Part shown: positions 1-7,592 of the stretch, in pieces
How the letters are laid out: each line of letters starts with the position of its first letter
Position numbering within the stretch: the stretch's first letter is position 1
Assembly: GCA_002922725.1 (NCBI GenBank)
Contig: PNEW01000011.1
Span: 1-34,081, forward strand
Direction of reading: 5' to 3'
Source: Verrucomicrobia bacterium Opi.OSU.00C
GTDB lineage: Bacteria > Verrucomicrobiota > Verrucomicrobiia > Opitutales > PNEW01
Length of the DNA stretch: 34,081 nt
Program-made: the position numbers and the translations under genes
Notes under the pieces: generated by a model
What the model was told of the DNA's origin: nothing
The model's input: the letters and a program-made list of their open reading frames with translations, nothing else
The model's database searches: none

Positions 1-495
1 TTGATAGGTTTCGATCTTGGGGTATCTAATAGCTGGGGCTTTCGTAATCCATATAGTATTTCGATAACCTACACAAAAGCTACTCTTGATGGCGATGCCA
101 ATTCAGAGGATGCAGAATCCATATTTGCGGGAGGTAGAGATGGAAATTACGTTCCTTATATCCCTAAATTTCAAGGAAACTTTACCACAGGATTTGAAAC
201 CCGAAAATTTCGGGCCTACCTTAGCGCCTCTTATATATCGGCAACTTATACATCTGCAACAAATTCTTCATCATCAATAAACCCCAATACTGGAAGTGGA
301 GACGCGCGGTTTGGGGAAACGGATAGCTGTTTAATTATTGACATAAGCGCTTATTACGAAGCTTTTGACGATTGCGAAATCTTTTTATCAATTAATAATC
401 TATTTAAAGATAAATATGTTGCTTCACGGCATCCATATGGCGCACGTCCAGGAGCGCCATTCCTTGGAAGAGTTGGGATCCAATATAAGTTTTAA
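1..495 (+). CDS. TonB-dependent receptor, C-terminal fragment (ferric citrate receptor-like)
   Basis: The frame is open from base 1, so the 5' part (signal peptide, plug and most of the barrel) lies outside the window; 164 codons remain. The segment alternates polar and hydrophobic residues like outer-membrane beta strands. It has the typical last-strand region of TonB receptors: an NNLFKDKYVASRHPYGARPG motif followed by GRVGIQYKF ending in the terminal phenylalanine used for barrel assembly. The RHPYGARPGAP stretch resembles the C-terminus of FecA-type Fe(III)-dicitrate receptors; this is family knowledge and the substrate is inferred. Such proteins import siderophores or other large ligands across the outer membrane using TonB energy. 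A strong terminator follows 46 nt after the stop. Confidence 0.85.
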   Translation: MIGFDLGVSNSWGFRNPYSISITYTKATLDGDANSEDAESIFAGGRDGNYVPYIPKFQGNFTTGFETRKFRAYLSASYISATYTSATNSSSSINPNTGSGDARFGETDSCLIIDISAYYEAFDDCEIFLSINNLFKDKYVASRHPYGARPGAPFLGRVGIQYKF

Positions 496-541
496 TCTCT
501 CTTAATTGGGCAATTTTATATTGTGGTCTAACGGATATTAT

Positions 542-573
542 AAAGCAGGCAATCTTACTCGATTGCCTGTTTT
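542..573 (+). terminator. rho-independent terminator, probably bidirectional
   Basis: A perfect 9-bp stem (CAGGCAATC at 546-554 with GATTGCCTG at 561-569) closes a 6-nt loop. The stem extends through a G-U pair and three A-U pairs and is flanked by an A-run on the left and a T-run on the right. It sits between the end of the TonB receptor gene and the end of the opposing membrane-protein gene, so it can end transcription from both sides. Confidence 0.85.
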
Positions 574-638
574 ATATTAAATTTTAATTTCAATGGTAAG
601 ATAAAATTTAAATGGGCTTATATTACCAAAAATATTTC

Positions 639-1013
639 TCAAATATCGATAATTTCATCATCGCCCTCATTTTTTTGCCTGAAACGCCTGGAAGATGACC
701 GTTTAATTTTCACATTCTTACTTAGAAAGATATTGCTTATAAGAGATGTCATGCTGACAACAAAGGATCCCCAAAGAGCGGTGGGAAAGGAATTAACATA
801 GAATCCAGACACTAGTTCACTTACAAGTAGCAACAAGAGTGCGTTAATTATCCACAGGCCAAAGCCCATAGTGAAAATGATAAAGGGCAGGGCAAATAAT
901 ATGAGAACCGGTTTAAGGATGAGGTTAAATAAACTTAATAGTAAAACAACTAGTATGAGTGTTTTACCGTTGTCAAAATTGATGCCCGATGAGGTAAAAG
1001 CTGCAAGAAGCAC
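639..1013 (-). CDS. small membrane protein, phage holin family (4-TMS, YvlD-like)
   Basis: A 124-residue protein with three to four hydrophobic segments and a charged, Arg/Lys-then-acidic C-terminal tail. The order of blocks (FNLILKPVLILFALPFIIFTMG, then WIINALLLLLVS, then GFYV) fits the YvlD/'phage holin family 4' superfamily, inner-membrane proteins of unclear role, often linked with envelope stress; the name does not imply a phage. The first usable start is GTG at 1013. However, the family N-terminus (IKNIKSLIFRWALIALG) continues in frame upstream to about 1064 with no ATG, GTG or TTG, so the true start may be an ATT/ATC codon or a start codon lost to a base error. Confidence 0.75.
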   Translation of the reverse strand: MLLAAFTSSGINFDNGKTLILVVLLLSLFNLILKPVLILFALPFIIFTMGFGLWIINALLLLLVSELVSGFYVNSFPTALWGSFVVSMTSLISNIFLSKNVKIKRSSSRRFRQKNEGDDEIIDI

Positions 1014-1174
1014 ACCTAATGCGATTAGTGCCCAACGAAAGATAAGTGATTTAATATTTTTGATGTGACTATTGGTTTATTTCCCGAATAATAACAGGAT
1101 CGTTCAACTATTATATGTTAAATTAGGTGACACTATATTTAGCACTTGCTGTAAACAACTCGGGAAAAGTTGAT

Positions 1175-1591
1175 CTATTGTATGAATTGTGTACGAGAAA
1201 AAACCAAACTGTTACCCAAATTACTTTTATCCAGCAATACAAGCCTTACCCAAAACCTATAAGGGGGATATGTATGTCTTATACTAGTAAGATAACTCCC
1301 ATTTTCTGACAATTTTAAATAGAGAGAATATTCATGTGTTTTATTTCTAAACAATTCAACATCAAGGCGGGCTTTCTTAAAAAATGGCCTGACTATATTC
1401 TGATCTTTATCTACAAAATAAATGCGGAAGTTACCTTCCACGATCCGAAGGTTCACCGTTCCAACTTTATCATTCTTAAAGTAATGGCCAAGTTTCTCTA
1501 ACTTATCACCCTCAGTTATGGGTGATTGAACTGATAAAATAATGGGGAGAAAAAAGATAAGGGAATTCAATGCCATATAACTTAAAGTCAT
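1175..1591 (-). CDS. hypothetical secreted protein
   Basis: 138 codons. A hydrophobic N-terminus (residues about 5-22, MALNSLIFFLPIILS) looks like a Sec signal peptide, followed by a soluble, strand-rich domain of about 115 residues with no motif that I recognise. A second in-frame ATG at 1576 gives a cleaner signal peptide and may be the real start. It has no Shine-Dalgarno sequence, as is usual in this window. It lies downstream of the SDR epimerase on the same strand with a 218-nt gap, so co-transcription is uncertain. Codon use looks like its neighbours. A real gene is likely from the signal peptide and compositional pattern, but the function is unknown. Confidence 0.55.
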   Translation of the reverse strand: MTLSYMALNSLIFFLPIILSVQSPITEGDKLEKLGHYFKNDKVGTVNLRIVEGNFRIYFVDKDQNIVRPFFKKARLDVELFRNKTHEYSLYLKLSENGSYLTSIRHTYPPYRFWVRLVLLDKSNLGNSLVFSRTQFIQ

Positions 1592-1783
1592 TGAAAGGTT
1601 ATATTATATTTACCAAATTAAATTATGATACAATGACCCCAACCTATCAAATATTGATTAATGAAATATATAAACTCTTGTAGAGAAATCACAATTATAT
1701 TATAACTCGTGGGTTATTTATGGTGCTTAAACAGCTGATTTACAATAGATAATAGATCTAAGTTATTGTTGATGCTAGACGTT

Positions 1784-1803
1784 GTTATCAGTAGCGTTAT
1801 CAG
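1784..1803 (+). repeat. imperfect direct repeat, copy 1
   Basis: The 20-nt block GTTATCAGTAGCGTTATCAG is itself a tandem of GTTATCAG with a 12-nt period. It matches 15 of 20 positions with the block at 3171-3190 in the same orientation. The two copies flank the epimerase gene and the DUF4011 remnant. Function unknown; chance similarity is possible. Confidence 0.3.
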
Positions 1804-1809
1804 CATGAA

Positions 1810-2769
1810 TTAGGTCAACTTTGATAATATTCGGTCTTCTTCTTCAAAATCCCAGGGTTCTTTATCATAACCTTGCTCCAGCCACCATCGATAGATCATA
1901 TACAGGCCGTCACGGATATTATATCGGGGGTCCCAGTTGAGATCGCGTCGTGCTTTTTCGTTACTGTATACTGAGCTGACGCCCCATCCAAAAGGGAATA
2001 CATCAACCTCAAATTCTTCATAGCGTTTGGGATCAACGTGAATCACTTCCACTTGCTTATTCATGATTTCACTCAGTGTTTGCAGGTACCCGTTAACAGT
2101 AATCATCTCATTGGCGGCGATAGTATAGATCTGTCCGGCTGTTTGTTTTCTGGTAGGAACCGCGGCAAACGCGGCAGCTAAGTCATCGACATGGATAAAG
2201 TGAAGGAGTCGTTGCCCATCTCCGGGAACAATTAATTTACGATCGTGAGTGATGCGGGCAAAAAAAGCCTGCTCGCGCTGTTTCAAGTTATTGTGTGGGC
2301 CATAGACATAGACCAGTCTCATTGAGGTGGTAGGCAGACCGTACTTCGTGTGTGCTTTTAAGAGAAGATCTTCGCAAGCAATCTTGTCCCTGGCGTAATC
2401 ATCGGCATCCGGTCTTCTGTTGAGTGCTGAATCTTCAAAAATAGGTCTAATTTCTGATGGCGCGTAAACAGAAGTCGTGCTGCAGAAAACATAAGATCCA
2501 ATCTGCCCATTGAGAATATCTAGGACATCTTCAACGACGTTTACGGTATAGCCCGAGATGTCATAGACAACATCAAATGCTTTGCCCAACAAAACCGCTG
2601 CGACCTGTTTTCGATCATTGCGATCGGCAGTGAGACGAGTGGTTTCATCTGGAAGCTCCGCCTCACTCAACCCCCGGTTTAAAATCGTTACCTTATGCCC
2701 CTGTTTAGTTAAATATTCAACAAGATGAAGCCCGACAAATTGTGTTCCTCCTAAGACGAGAATTTCCAT
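1810..2769 (-). CDS. NAD-dependent epimerase/dehydratase (extended SDR family)
   Basis: About 319 residues from the ATG at 2769, chosen because the Rossmann strand MEILVLGGTQFVG begins there; an upstream ATG at 2811 would add 14 residues with no family support. Visible are the nucleotide-binding GGTQFVG turn (7-13), a CSTTSVYA serine region, and the catalytic YARDK (Tyr125, Lys129 in this numbering). The C-terminus has the WDPRYNIRDGLYMIYRWW segment common in SDRs that resemble the chloroplast CSP41/'NAD-dependent epimerase' group. Substrate unknown: nucleotide sugars are usual for the superfamily, but the truncated GxxGxxG motif makes a non-sugar or RNA-binding CSP41-like role possible. It stands alone rather than in a sugar operon. 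Confidence 0.85.
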   Translation of the reverse strand: MEILVLGGTQFVGLHLVEYLTKQGHKVTILNRGLSEAELPDETTRLTADRNDRKQVAAVLLGKAFDVVYDISGYTVNVVEDVLDILNGQIGSYVFCSTTSVYAPSEIRPIFEDSALNRRPDADDYARDKIACEDLLLKAHTKYGLPTTSMRLVYVYGPHNNLKQREQAFFARITHDRKLIVPGDGQRLLHFIHVDDLAAAFAAVPTRKQTAGQIYTIAANEMITVNGYLQTLSEIMNKQVEVIHVDPKRYEEFEVDVFPFGWGVSSVYSNEKARRDLNWDPRYNIRDGLYMIYRWWLEQGYDKEPWDFEEEDRILSKLT

Positions 2770-2912
2770 AAAATGTAACCAAAAGATAACCTTTATGGAG
2801 TCAAAAGTCAAAAGTCTAATGTCGTAGGTATATGCAAATACACGAGCATGTGAGAATATAGAAAGGCCGCTTGTTTTATAAAATTATATATTATTTGGAT
2901 TAATACCGGTAA

Positions 2913-3074
2913 TTAAACTAGCTCTTCGATTATCCTAATATGAGTTTTAGATCTCTCACGATGCCTAAAATTTAAAAGAGAATTTCGGTTACTCAAGTCT
3001 AGTAATTTCTCACGCAGCTTTTCTAAACTCTGTTTTATATAATCAAGTTTAGCGTTATCCTCATTCTTAGCCAT
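2913..3074 (-). pseudogene. remnant of a DUF4011-domain (helicase-type) protein, N-terminus only
   Basis: A 53-codon reading frame starting at ATG 3074 and ending at TAA 2913-2915. It carries LEKLREKLLDLSNRNSLLNF followed by a HIRIIEEL segment, the characteristic start of DUF4011 proteins (LRxxLLDLxxRNxLLNF). Full proteins of this family are very large, with a superfamily 1 helicase and often DUF3320 or Vsr-like nuclease domains, and some act in antiphage defence. Nothing downstream on the same strand continues the family in any frame that I could read, so this is a truncated relic or a stand-alone head domain. The surrounding 239 nt up to rarA (3075-3313) holds no other recognisable gene. 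Confidence 0.6.
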
Positions 3075-3170
3075 CAATACGTTAGCTAGTTTGTAAATTA
3101 CAAATAATCTAGATTATAATACAGTAGTTATTAATTTTACCCAACGTTATTCTTGGATATTGGTGAGTTT

Positions 3171-3190
3171 ATTGTCAGTACCATTGTCAG
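3171..3190 (+). repeat. imperfect direct repeat, copy 2
   Basis: ATTGTCAGTACCATTGTCAG is a tandem of ATTGTCAG with a 12-nt period, in the same orientation as the block at 1784-1803 and matching it at 15 of 20 positions. It lies just upstream of the DUF4011 remnant (minus strand). Confidence 0.3.
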
Positions 3191-3313
3191 TTTGGCATAA
3201 TCACACAAAGCTTATATTCATAAGAAATTAATATACATATACTTATGATAATATAGTGTATGAAGGAATCATAATTATATTTTGAATCAAGATAAAATTA
3301 CGTTTTAACTGAA

Positions 3314-4693
3314 TTAATAAGTCCCTTTTTCTTTTAATTGATCTTTAAGTGATTTCCAGTGTTTGAGACGTTTAGCAATTGGCTCCTCAGCGCCCGCAAG
3401 TTGAGGTTGATAAAAGCTTAAAGGGTTTTCCATATATTCCTGTCCTGAAATTGCTTCACTGTAATCATGGCTATATTGGTAGTTGCGTCCATGTCCCAAC
3501 TCACGGTTAGTTTTAGTACTGCTGTCACGCAACCAGAGAGGGACTGCCTGAATGGGTTCGTTTTTTATTACCTTTTTTGCTTCGCCCAGTGCAAGACATG
3601 TAGAATTACTTTTTGGCGCAGTAGCAAGATAGATTACAACATGCGCAAGGTTGAGTTCACATTCTGGTAAACCTATGGATTCACAAGCTTGAAAAGCTGC
3701 TATGGCAAGTGGTAGTGCTCCAGGGTCAGCTAACCCGATATCTTCGGAAGCAAGAATCACTAGCCTCCTGGCTATGTACCGTGGATCTTCACCGCCAGCA
3801 AGCATTTTTGCCATCCAATACAGTGCTGCGTCAGGGTTTCCACCACGCATACTTTTGATGAAGGCCGATATCGTATCGTAATGTTCATCTTCGTTAGCAT
3901 CGTATCGTATCTGACGCTCATTGGCAAAAACTTTTAGTTCATTTTCTGTAATTGTAGCGCCCTCAGTTTGGCTCATGACCAAAGTTTCAAGAGCATTCAA
4001 GGCACGCCTCAGATCCCCATCGCAAAATAGGGTAATTTTTTCGAGAACGGAATTTTCCACCTGGCATTGTCTATCACCTAACCCGTTTTTACTATCCGAA
4101 AGAGCCTGCTTAAGTACTTTTGTTATAACCCCTTTCGACAAAGGATTTAGGCGAAAAAGGTGACTGCGGCTGAGGAGAGGTGGATTAACGTAAAATCCTG
4201 GATTGTGTGTAGTAGCTCCAATTAAACGTATAGTTCCTGATTCAACATCGGGTAGAAGTAAATCCTGCTGGGCTTTATTAAAGCGATGTATTTCGTCGAT
4301 CGATACAATCGTTCGATCTTCGGGACAGCTTCTTGCCAAATGTAAAATTTCACGTAACTCAGCCACGTTTGACATTACTGCATTAACACGAATAAAGCGG
4401 CTACTTGTTTCATGAGCAATAACTTCAGCGAGTGTCGTTTTACCACAGCCCGGAGGACCGTAGAATATAATACTACCAAATGAATCTGATTGTATAAGCC
4501 GTGGCAATAAACTCTTTTTACCCAGAATATGATCTTGTCCAATAATTCCTGAAATCTTTCGGGGCCGAACACGTAATGCCAATGGTAAGGCTGCGAACGA
4601 TTCCTTGTTTTTCAACTCCAATGAAGACTGATCATTTTTGCTTTTTTTATTCGATCGTTGGAAAAGCATAGTTTGTTCAGAATCGTCCATCAA
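3314..4693 (-). CDS. rarA: replication-associated recombination ATPase RarA (MgsA)
   Basis: 459 residues, the usual RarA length. It is a clamp-loader-like AAA+ ATPase acting at stalled replication forks and gaps. Walker A GPPGCGKTT is at 79-87, Walker B SIDEIHRF at 131-138, sensor 1 GATTHNP at 159-165 and an SRSH arginine-finger region at 175-178. The C-terminal tetramerisation part has the family block GGEDPRYIARRLVILASEDIG. Residues 7-11 (QTMLF) fit the beta-clamp binding consensus QxxLF. Two adjacent ATGs (4693, 4690) are possible starts. The gene is divergent from thiD, with only 59 nt between start codons, so the promoters must overlap. Confidence 0.97.
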   Translation of the reverse strand: MMDDSEQTMLFQRSNKKSKNDQSSLELKNKESFAALPLALRVRPRKISGIIGQDHILGKKSLLPRLIQSDSFGSIIFYGPPGCGKTTLAEVIAHETSSRFIRVNAVMSNVAELREILHLARSCPEDRTIVSIDEIHRFNKAQQDLLLPDVESGTIRLIGATTHNPGFYVNPPLLSRSHLFRLNPLSKGVITKVLKQALSDSKNGLGDRQCQVENSVLEKITLFCDGDLRRALNALETLVMSQTEGATITENELKVFANERQIRYDANEDEHYDTISAFIKSMRGGNPDAALYWMAKMLAGGEDPRYIARRLVILASEDIGLADPGALPLAIAAFQACESIGLPECELNLAHVVIYLATAPKSNSTCLALGEAKKVIKNEPIQAVPLWLRDSSTKTNRELGHGRNYQYSHDYSEAISGQEYMENPLSFYQPQLAGAEEPIAKRLKHWKSLKDQLKEKGTY

Positions 4694-4752
4694 TTTAATA
4701 TGAGTATATCCATGCTTGCTTGCAAGGGATCAATGCCTAAAGTAGATTTATT

Positions 4753-5565
4753 ATGAAGACTGCATCTAAAATCCGGTCTTACCATGCCCAATCACTGCCC
4801 ATAGCGATGACCGTGGCTGGCTCAGATAGCGGAGGTGGGGCCGGTGTCCAGGCAGATCTTCTAACTTTTTGCGACCTTAAAGTTTTTGGGACTTCAGCGA
4901 TCACTTGTCTGACCGCACAAAATCCTGATGAGGTTGCAGCAATTGAAGCAATGAGTTCAACCTTTGTTCTTCAACAAATCAACCAAATCAAAAATTATTT
5001 TACTCTTAGTGCCTTAAAGACGGGCATGCTATTTGACGTAGATATTATTATGGTTGTCGCCAACTTTCTTCAGGAACATCGAGAGATTTCATCGGTTATC
5101 GATCCGGTGATGGTTGCTACGAGTGGTGACGAACTTTTGCGACCAGAGGCAGTACAGGCAATAAAAAAAGCTCTTTTGCCTGCAGCCACTATCATCACAC
5201 CTAACCTTGATGAGGTGAAAGTATTACTGGGAAAACGACCAACTGATAGGAAAAGTATACTTCTAGCAGCTGAAAATCTCGTTAATAGTTATCAATCTGC
5301 TGCTCTAGTTAAAGGTGGTCATATGGAGGGTGACGAGATTGTTGACATCCTCTATGAAACAGATGGCACAGTGACGGAGTTTAATTGCAAACGAATAAAA
5401 GGAATCAACACACATGGTAGTGGTTGTACATTATCAGCAGCTATTGCAGCCGAACTAGCGAAAGGAAATCAATTGAGTTCCGCCGTTGGAGCTGCTCATG
5501 CCTATCTGCAACGTGCCATGAACTCACCAAGGCACCTGCAAGATCAAATTTTCATCGGGCATTAA
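4753..5565 (+). CDS. thiD: hydroxymethylpyrimidine/phosphomethylpyrimidine kinase ThiD
   Basis: 270 residues of the ribokinase-like superfamily. The enzyme phosphorylates HMP and HMP-P to HMP-PP for thiamine diphosphate synthesis in the cytoplasm. Motifs seen: AGSDSGGGAGVQAD (22-35) for substrate binding, GTSAITCLTAQN (46-57), KTGML (89-93), DPVMVATSG (117-125), TPNLDE (149-154), KGGH (187-190) and the anion hole/catalytic GSGCT (222-226). No TPP riboswitch is visible; only 59 nt separate it from rarA. No other thi gene is present in the window, so it is a stand-alone locus. Confidence 0.96.
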   Translation: MKTASKIRSYHAQSLPIAMTVAGSDSGGGAGVQADLLTFCDLKVFGTSAITCLTAQNPDEVAAIEAMSSTFVLQQINQIKNYFTLSALKTGMLFDVDIIMVVANFLQEHREISSVIDPVMVATSGDELLRPEAVQAIKKALLPAATIITPNLDEVKVLLGKRPTDRKSILLAAENLVNSYQSAALVKGGHMEGDEIVDILYETDGTVTEFNCKRIKGINTHGSGCTLSAAIAAELAKGNQLSSAVGAAHAYLQRAMNSPRHLQDQIFIGH

Positions 5566-6070
5566 AACTGACCTTGGTCTTCATACAGGACACCATAGGC
5601 CTGGATCTTATCAAATAAGTATGGGGGTTATATTTAAGGCAAGCATATATACGAGATATGAAATATCGTTGTCACCATGTATTGCGGTATTAGTACTGGC
5701 TCTGATAGACTTAACCTACCATCCATTGGTAAAATTTTAGTTTTGATGAATAACTCCACCAATATTTTAATTACCTAGAGATACTCTAATCATCATTTCG
5801 AGTAACTCCTCATCAGTTTGACTTAACATCTTTACTCGTAAGGCAAATTTAACGCAAACTAGACATCCCCCATCATGACTTAATTCGTTTTGCCTGTAAT
5901 AAAGTGAAAGTCACATTTTAATTATGTTTATCTCGTTACATTGCTTTTCTCTTAGTCTAAATTTTAATTAATATTCAAAAAAGTATTTAATTCCCGTATT
6001 GCCTATTGGCTAATACTATTTATTTTACTATTATTTTTACTTTTTGAGTTAAATCTTATCAATTAATAGC
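5566..6070. other. 505-nt intergenic region without a supported gene
   Basis: AT-rich spacer between two plus-strand genes. I found no tRNA fold, strong terminator, repeat array or recognisable protein remnant. A 20-codon minus-strand frame (5767-5829) is too short to support. The last 130 nt, upstream of the coiled-coil gene, is very AT-rich and probably holds its promoter, but no hexamer pair is convincing. Confidence 0.5.
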
Positions 6071-6367
6071 ATGAGTGCCATGAAAAGTGCCTATGAACTC
6101 GCGATGGAACGGTTGAATACCTCTGACCCTGACTCTGTCAATCCGCTAACAGAACAACAGAAAAAAGAACTCTATGAGATTGATCAGCGTTATAAGGCCA
6201 AGAAAGCCGAGCGTGAATTATTTTTAAATAAGCAACTCGAAGAGGCTCTGCTAAAAGGCGATAATGAAGAAGCTGCAAATATCTCTAAACAAATTACCAA
6301 CGAAAAGCTAAGACTTGAAGACGAACGAGAAGAGGAAAAAAATAAGGTACGTAATTCGGGGAACTAA
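6071..6367 (+). CDS. small coiled-coil hypothetical protein
   Basis: 98 residues, highly charged (rich in Glu, Lys, Asp, Arg) and almost entirely predicted helical. It contains a conserved-looking start (MKSAYELAMERL at residues 4-15), LTEQQKKELYEIDQRYKAKK, and then a long heptad-like helix. I recall similar uncharacterised proteins in Verrucomicrobiota, where the N-terminal SAYELAMERL block is the most constant part; this is memory, not a search. It has no signal peptide or membrane segment, so it is cytoplasmic. Either ATG (6071 or 6080) could be the start. The stop codon directly abuts the stop of the convergent nuclease-family gene. Confidence 0.75.
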   Translation: MSAMKSAYELAMERLNTSDPDSVNPLTEQQKKELYEIDQRYKAKKAERELFLNKQLEEALLKGDNEEAANISKQITNEKLRLEDEREEEKNKVRNSGN

Positions 6368-7132
6368 TTAAATCTCTAGCTCGGCAATGAGAACGTTGTG
6401 GTCTGAAGCTTTAGTAATGCTTACATTACTTGATACCAACTTTATTTTTTCATTATAGAATATGTGATCGGTTATATAAGACATTCGCTTCCATGTGATA
6501 GCTTCATCTTGCGAAGTGTGATAACCTAATGATTCTATTCGTTCCACCGTTGATTCTCCGGGTGCAATGTTAAAATCACCACCAATCACAGTAGGTAACT
6601 TTGAGTCTTTTAATTGATTAGTTACGATTTCGCATTGCTGAGGATAATCATCAGCTGAATAGCCTATCATAAAATAAGACTGTAAATGCGTATTGAATAA
6701 TTGAATGTCCTTTCCAAAACATGAAGTTTTTGCTCCGATGATAAGTCTATCTGTTGGCGAAGTCATTTTTCCATGAAAACTAAACTTTATGTCTGGAGCA
6801 GGTAGATCAATAGAGACTGTGCCAAATAATTCAGTTTTAGATAATATTGCTAGGCCAAATCCAAAAGGGAGTTCATGATCATTCGCACGGGGATAATTGA
6901 AGTAAGCATCAAACTCCGGCAATGAATCCTTAATACGGGTAAAGTTAGGAGGTGGATTTATCTGACCTTTCTCCAGTTCTACTTTCTCCACTTCTTGCAA
7001 GAGAATAAAATCAACTTCATGTCTTTTTAGTTCTTCTATTGCACCTTCAATATTAACTGGTGGGGCCTGTATTTTTGTAATCCAAGGCTGTCCAAACTGT
7101 ATATTAAAAGTAAGGACTTTAATTGTCGCCAT
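6368..7132 (-). CDS. endonuclease/exonuclease/phosphatase family protein
   Basis: 254 residues with every core motif of the EEP fold: FN10 in LTFNIQ, LLQE (E47, metal ligand), NTH (147-149), GGDFN (184-188), a TDH near 222 and SDH (243-245) as the final catalytic Asp-His pair. The superfamily includes AP endonucleases, DNase I-like enzymes, sphingomyelinases and inositol phosphatases, so the substrate cannot be set from motifs alone. The lack of a signal peptide argues for a cytoplasmic role. Length and the PRANDHELPFGFGLAILSK region resemble the generic bacterial EEP hydrolases. The gene is convergent with the coiled-coil gene with zero intervening bases. Confidence 0.9.
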   Translation of the reverse strand: MATIKVLTFNIQFGQPWITKIQAPPVNIEGAIEELKRHEVDFILLQEVEKVELEKGQINPPPNFTRIKDSLPEFDAYFNYPRANDHELPFGFGLAILSKTELFGTVSIDLPAPDIKFSFHGKMTSPTDRLIIGAKTSCFGKDIQLFNTHLQSYFMIGYSADDYPQQCEIVTNQLKDSKLPTVIGGDFNIAPGESTVERIESLGYHTSQDEAITWKRMSYITDHIFYNEKIKLVSSNVSITKASDHNVLIAELEI

Positions 7133-7592
7133 GTGTAAAATTTAATGAAGCCATTCAGGTAGCTTTATTGTTAAAGAACATTAAACCTTACTTATCCTAA
7201 AGTTTTGTGCCGTAAGCCGGCCCCAAAGCAGGCTTTTTTGAAGATAAAATAATTAATGGATTGTAGTAATATCCCACCCCAATTTTAGTATGTATATTAA
7301 TCTTATTGAGGGAAATTAATATTCTTTCTCATTTGTCTTAAAACAAGCCAATTAAATTGGTCTAAAAGGAAGCTTATTAAGCTCCCGCTTAGGTTTACAT
7401 ATAATATTGATTTTAATTGATCCATTTGGACTAAGAATATCTTATCCTTTATTACTTTGTTCATTATGACTACCGGATAACAGATAGGTATGCCTAGGCA
7501 AGTTTTATTTCCATAAGGGGAAACAGATATAAGTTGATTAGGAAAAGGATGCCATTGACTTGATTAAGTGGTTTATGATTATTACTTAAATA
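7133..7592. other. 460-nt intergenic region without a supported gene
   Basis: Divergent spacer between the EEP gene and thyA, so it should hold both promoters. A TTGACT hexamer at 7555-7560 could be a -35 element for thyA, but the matching -10 is poor. A 5-bp stem with a T-run at 7214-7238 and a 53-codon minus-strand frame (7303-7464) were noted but not accepted. Otherwise featureless AT-rich sequence. Confidence 0.5.

Noticed and set aside
5767-5829. 20-codon minus-strand frame (MLSQTDEELLEMMIRVSLGN) in the spacer after thiD
   Set aside because: Looks protein-like but is too short and has no supporting context.
7214-7238. AAGCC/GGCTT stem followed by a T-run, terminator-like on the plus strand
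   Set aside because: Stem is only 5 bp with a 12-nt loop and no plus-strand gene lies upstream to terminate.
7303-7464. 53-codon minus-strand frame (starts MNKVIKDKIFLVQMDQLKSI) upstream of thyA
   Set aside because: No recognisable family, no ribosome site, and frames of this length are common by chance in AT-rich spacer.
7555-7583. TTGACT plus a -10-like ATTATT as a thyA promoter
   Set aside because: The -10 match is poor and would leave only about ten bases before the start codon; not strong enough to list.
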